From Alphaproteobacteria bacterium (lineage in GTDB: Bacteria; Pseudomonadota; Alphaproteobacteria; GCA-2746255), in contig JAGWAR010000014.1 in the NCBI GenBank assembly GCA_021296325.1, positions 1-33,541 of the forward strand: 33,541 nt of DNA, read 5' to 3'. This document shows, piece after piece, positions 31,106-33,541 of this stretch; positions within the stretch are counted from its first letter, which is position 1; the number at the start of each line of letters is the position of its first letter. The notes beneath the pieces were generated by a model. The model had not been told where the DNA came from. It worked only from the letters and a program-made list of their open reading frames with translations, and did not search any database. The position numbers and the translations under genes are program-made.

Positions 31106-31543
31106 ATGCGACGCGCGTTCCTTCTTTTGCTGCTTGGGTTATGGCTGCCGGCTTTTCTGGCACTACCGGCCTGGTCCGCAGAGCTCCGTGTTCAGGTAAA
31201 CGACCCGCAAAACCGCAACGGCGTGATGCGGTTCGCGCTATACGATCACGCCGCCGGTTTTCCCACCTATAAAGGCCGCGTGGCCCATCTCGATGTGCCG
31301 CTTCCGAAGGCCGGCCATGTCGAGGCTCTCTTCGCGGACCTCGCTCCGGGAAGCTATGCCGTTGCTGTCTATCACGACGAGAACGCCAACAATGAATTCG
31401 ATCAGGGATTTCTGGGGTTTCCGCTGGAGGGCTATGGATTCAGCAATGACGCGCGAGGTTTCTTAAGCGCCCCAAGCTTTGCTTCCGCCGCCGTTCGCTT
31501 GGGAGAGGAAGGTCTTACAATCCAGCTTCGGCTGTCTTACTAG
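31106..31543 (+). CDS. DUF2141 family secreted protein
   Basis: This 145-residue protein has a signal peptide (MRRAFLLLLLGLWL core, cleavage near ALPAWSAEL) and a mature beta-sandwich-like domain of the DUF2141 family: GVMRFALYD, VAVYHDENANNEFDQ (a calcium-loop-like acidic stretch) and GYGFSNDARGFLSAPSFASAAV are family hallmarks. It is probably periplasmic or surface-exposed. Its function is not known. It begins 28 bases after hpnM and probably shares its transcript. I use the ATG at 31106; a TTG at 31088 would lengthen the signal peptide by six residues. Confidence 0.85.
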   Translation: MRRAFLLLLLGLWLPAFLALPAWSAELRVQVNDPQNRNGVMRFALYDHAAGFPTYKGRVAHLDVPLPKAGHVEALFADLAPGSYAVAVYHDENANNEFDQGFLGFPLEGYGFSNDARGFLSAPSFASAAVRLGEEGLTIQLRLSY

Positions 31544-31563
31544 ACACGGAAGGCCGAAACGCA

Positions 31564-31586
31564 AACGGCGCCCGATGGGCGCCGTT
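31564..31586. terminator. perfect 10-base hairpin, probable bidirectional terminator
   Basis: AACGGCGCCC (31564-31573), GAT, GGGCGCCGTT (31577-31586) is a perfect inverted repeat between the convergent DUF2141 and mlaA genes. It is followed by a smaller GAAGC/GCTTC hairpin. Neither strand has a long U-tract, so it may need help or act partly as a 3' stabiliser. Confidence 0.6.
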
Positions 31587-31611
31587 CGAAGCATTCGCTT
31601 CAAAAATTAGG

Positions 31612-32415
31612 TTACTCGGCGCCGTTCTCGAAATTCATGTAGGTGTATCCAAAAGGCGCTGACTCACCATCGAGGGGGAGTTTCCCGTCATAAATCTTGT
31701 CCAGACGGTCCTGCCGGTAAAGGCTGCGGATCGTGGCGTACAAATCAATCGCGGTCCGCTGAAGCTCGTCAAACCGCTCGATGTTGCGCTCACGCCGATC
31801 CAGCGCCAAGAGGCCTGCCCGCGTGTAGGTGATCCATTCCTTGTCTTCGTGATCGGCCCAGAACCGGAAGGGATCCGCAAAGCTGTCGACCAAGCCGCCA
31901 ATGAGATCGCGTGGGTTCGAGGGCCCCGCAATCGGCAGCATCAGATAGGGGCCTTCCGGAACGCCCCATACGGCCAGGGTCTGCCCGAAATCCTCGACGT
32001 GAGGTTCCAGTCCCCAGTCCGCTGCCACGTCGAAAAGGCCACCGACGCCAGCCGTCGAGTTAATGGCAAACCGCCCGACCGTTTCGGCTCCCCGCTCGAA
32101 CTTGCCCTGAAGCAGTTCATTAGCCAAAACCGTTGGTGACAACAGGTTTCGCAGCGCATTGCGAATGCTTTGCCGGACCATGTCGGGAAGAATGAAGCGG
32201 TATCCCTGGGCGAGGGGCTTGAAAAGAATCCGATCAGCAAACAAATTGGCGTCAAGAATGCCCCGGTTTACATATTCTAGGGGATCGTTCACGTCCTCTG
32301 TTTGCGCGCGGGCCTCCGATGAGGCAAGCCCCAACATACCCAGAAGCATGAATACGGAAATGATTCGGAAGAAATGCATCCGAAGCAGTTTAGAAAGGGA
32401 CCGGCCTTCACCCAT
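31612..32415 (-). CDS. mlaA: MlaA/VacJ family outer-membrane lipid asymmetry protein, no lipobox
   Basis: MlaA sits in the outer membrane and extracts misplaced phospholipids to pass to MlaC. The 267-residue protein has the family features DPLEYVNRGILDANLFADR (residues 44-62), NLLSPTVLANELLQGK (88-105 region), GRFAINSTAGVGGLFDVA, LEPHVEDFGQTLAVWGV and GPYLMLPIAGPSNPRD. The N-terminus is a signal sequence (SVFMLLGMLGLASSEARAQ) but there is no lipobox cysteine, and in fact no cysteine anywhere, so it is probably a non-lipidated member. An AAGGAG seven bases upstream fixes the start at 32415. A roughly 240-base divergent region separates it from the PhyH gene. Confidence 0.92.
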   Translation of the reverse strand: MGEGRSLSKLLRMHFFRIISVFMLLGMLGLASSEARAQTEDVNDPLEYVNRGILDANLFADRILFKPLAQGYRFILPDMVRQSIRNALRNLLSPTVLANELLQGKFERGAETVGRFAINSTAGVGGLFDVAADWGLEPHVEDFGQTLAVWGVPEGPYLMLPIAGPSNPRDLIGGLVDSFADPFRFWADHEDKEWITYTRAGLLALDRRERNIERFDELQRTAIDLYATIRSLYRQDRLDKIYDGKLPLDGESAPFGYTYMNFENGAE

Positions 32416-32654
32416 CTATCCACTCCTTAATACGGCCTATTTCCTAGCCTTTTCAGGAAGCTACCATCGTTTTAACCAAGTGGCAAACGATCAATACTCC
32501 TGGGGCGGGGGTCATCTCAACCTAATTTTCTTACTAATTCCTTGCCAGGATTACCGGCCGCGAGTGGAAACTTGCTCGCGGTTTGGAGGACCGCCTAACA
32601 TGGCCGGAAAGGATGGTGGTTATCCGTCAATCAGGAGATCGCAGGGGATCAAGG

Positions 32655-33425
32655 ATGCCTGACTCCGTTCTTTCCGAATCCGAAAAAGACACCTTTCGGC
32701 AGGATGGTTTTGCCATCGTCCGGCAGCTCTTCGATGGGGATGAGATGCGCCAGATCGAGGCGTGGACCAACGAGGTCGTCGCCATGCCGGAGGTGCCCGG
32801 AAAACACATGGTGTATTACGAGGACAGCCTCCAGGAACCCGGCAAGCGCGTCCTCCAGCGGATCGAGAATTTTACCCCCTACCACGAGGGGTTCGAGGAG
32901 TTATTCAATGGGTCGAAGATGCTGGACCCCGTCTCGGAACTTTTTGGCGAACCCGCCGTTCTGTTCAAAGACAAGATCAACTTCAAGCTACCGGGCGGGG
33001 GCGGATTCAAACTGCATCAGGATCAGGAGGCCGGCGGGGGGGTGTATGCGGATCTATTCATTACGATGCTTATCAGCATCGATGAGACCACACTGAAAAA
33101 CGGCTGTCTCGAGCTTGCGGTCGGCCATCATGTCGAGGGCCTTATAGGAAGAGAGTGGCAACCGCTGAACGAGGAAGATACAAGCCGGGAAGGGTTGCAG
33201 CTTGTTCCTTTTGCAAGCAAGTCGGGAGACGCGGCCATCTTCGATTCTTTCGTGCCGCATCAATCAAAGGCTAATCATACGAACAAGCCGCGGCGGGTAT
33301 TGTACGTAACCTACAACAAGGCATCGGCCGGGGATTGCCGACGCCAATACTATACTGACAAACGAAAAAACTACCCGCCGGATATTGAAAGGGAAAAAGG
33401 TAAAAACTACGTGTTTCGCGTTTGA
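32655..33425 (+). CDS. PhyH-type 2-oxoglutarate/Fe(II) oxygenase
   Basis: The protein (256 residues) belongs to the phytanoyl-CoA dioxygenase family of non-haem iron, 2-oxoglutarate oxygenases. The metal triad is visible: His121 and Asp123 in KLHQDQEAG, and His202 in FVPHQSKAN. Arg213 or Arg214 (KPRRVLY) would bind 2-oxoglutarate. GDAAIFDS and CLELAVGHHVEG are also family stretches. KINFKLPGGGGFKLHQD resembles the 2-aminoethylphosphonate dioxygenase (PhnY) subgroup, but no phosphonate genes are nearby. There is no signal peptide. The ATG at 32655 is the best start; in-frame ATG 32613 and TTG 32583 are less likely. The position beside envelope-lipid genes hints at a lipid or headgroup substrate, unproven. 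Confidence 0.86.
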   Translation: MPDSVLSESEKDTFRQDGFAIVRQLFDGDEMRQIEAWTNEVVAMPEVPGKHMVYYEDSLQEPGKRVLQRIENFTPYHEGFEELFNGSKMLDPVSELFGEPAVLFKDKINFKLPGGGGFKLHQDQEAGGGVYADLFITMLISIDETTLKNGCLELAVGHHVEGLIGREWQPLNEEDTSREGLQLVPFASKSGDAAIFDSFVPHQSKANHTNKPRRVLYVTYNKASAGDCRRQYYTDKRKNYPPDIEREKGKNYVFRV

Positions 33426-33451
33426 GGAATTACCTGACGAGGTAGGCCAAC

Positions 33452-33541
33452 GTGAATGACATGCCAAGCTGGGACCAACGCATAGGCTGGTTTCTTGCTC
33501 GAGGGCTGGCCCAGACGCCCATACCCCCTAATCACGTTTCG
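33452..33541 (+). CDS. CDP-alcohol phosphatidyltransferase family protein, N-terminal fragment
   Basis: Thirty codons remain before the right edge. They read MPSWDQRIGWFLARGLAQTP from an ATG at 33461, preceded by VND from a GTG at 33452, and then IPPNHVS. The MPSWD start followed by a basic/hydrophobic helix and a TPxTPNHVT-like element is characteristic of CDP-alcohol phosphatidyltransferases (phospholipid headgroup enzymes), in which the first membrane helix follows. The catalytic DGxxAR motif lies beyond the window. The gene starts 26 bases after the PhyH gene stop, same strand, so the two are probably one operon. Confidence 0.5.
   Translation, partial: MNDMPSWDQRIGWFLARGLAQTPIPPNHVS

Noticed and set aside
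1-33541. CRISPR arrays, tRNA/rRNA genes, insertion sequences, prophage genes
   Set aside because: No regularly spaced repeats, no cloverleaf-like sequences, no transposase or integrase frames and no terminal repeats were found by reading.

Overview
The window is about 33.5 kb of high-GC, gene-dense DNA from a Gram-negative bacterium, most likely an alphaproteobacterium. The pointers are an Rrf2-regulated sufBCDS-sufU-sufT-sufA operon in the order usual for that class, a hopanoid locus of the alphaproteobacterial hpn type, an outer-membrane MlaA protein, and the short mostly SD-poor intergenic regions. I cannot name the genus. I found no tRNA, rRNA, CRISPR array, prophage or insertion sequence, and no gene-free stretch longer than 300 bases.

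Layout. (1) 1-2.8 kb, minus strand: a probable three-gene unit of an M23 peptidase-like protein, an MmgE/PrpD protein and a UMF1-type MFS transporter, behind a near-consensus sigma70 promoter. The transporter carries an in-frame TGA. (2) 2.86-3.9 kb, plus: dusA. (3) 10.6-3.9 kb, minus: the SUF iron-sulfur assembly operon, led by an Rrf2/IscR-type regulator with a plausible self-operator. sufB is broken twice as written (in-frame TAG, then a frameshifting gap near the C-terminus). (4) 10.9-12.0 kb, plus: a GGEEF diguanylate cyclase. (5) 18.5-12.0 kb, minus: GST, cysQ, otsB, GH15 hydrolase, otsA, glk. The last four are translationally coupled or nearly so and could make and break trehalose, feeding glucose to glucokinase. 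(6) 18.6-30.3 kb: hopanoid synthesis and transport genes hpnC-hpnD-hpnE-shc-hpnG (plus), hpnH and ispH (minus), hpnA (plus), hpnN (minus). (7) 30.4-33.5 kb: hpnM (MlaC-like), a DUF2141 protein, mlaA, a PhyH-type 2-oxoglutarate oxygenase and the first codons of a CDP-alcohol phosphatidyltransferase, so an envelope-lipid neighbourhood.

How the genes fit together. IspH supplies isoprenoid precursors. HpnC, HpnD and HpnE make squalene from farnesyl diphosphate, Shc cyclises it, and HpnH then HpnG extend it toward ribosylhopane and beyond. HpnN, HpnM and MlaA look like inner-membrane, periplasmic and outer-membrane parts that may move lipids. IspH and HpnH are both Fe-S enzymes, so the adjacent SUF operon is metabolically relevant, which makes the broken sufB reading suspicious. 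Later bacteriohopanepolyol genes (hpnB, hpnI, hpnJ, hpnO, hpnP) are not in the window.

The most unusual points are the interrupted sufB and transporter genes, the coupled trehalose make-and-break operon with a TTG start under a very strong ribosome-binding site, and the hpnN-hpnM-mlaA-PhyH lipid neighbourhood with an MlaA that has no lipobox cysteine. I did not find a system that I can defend as wholly new.
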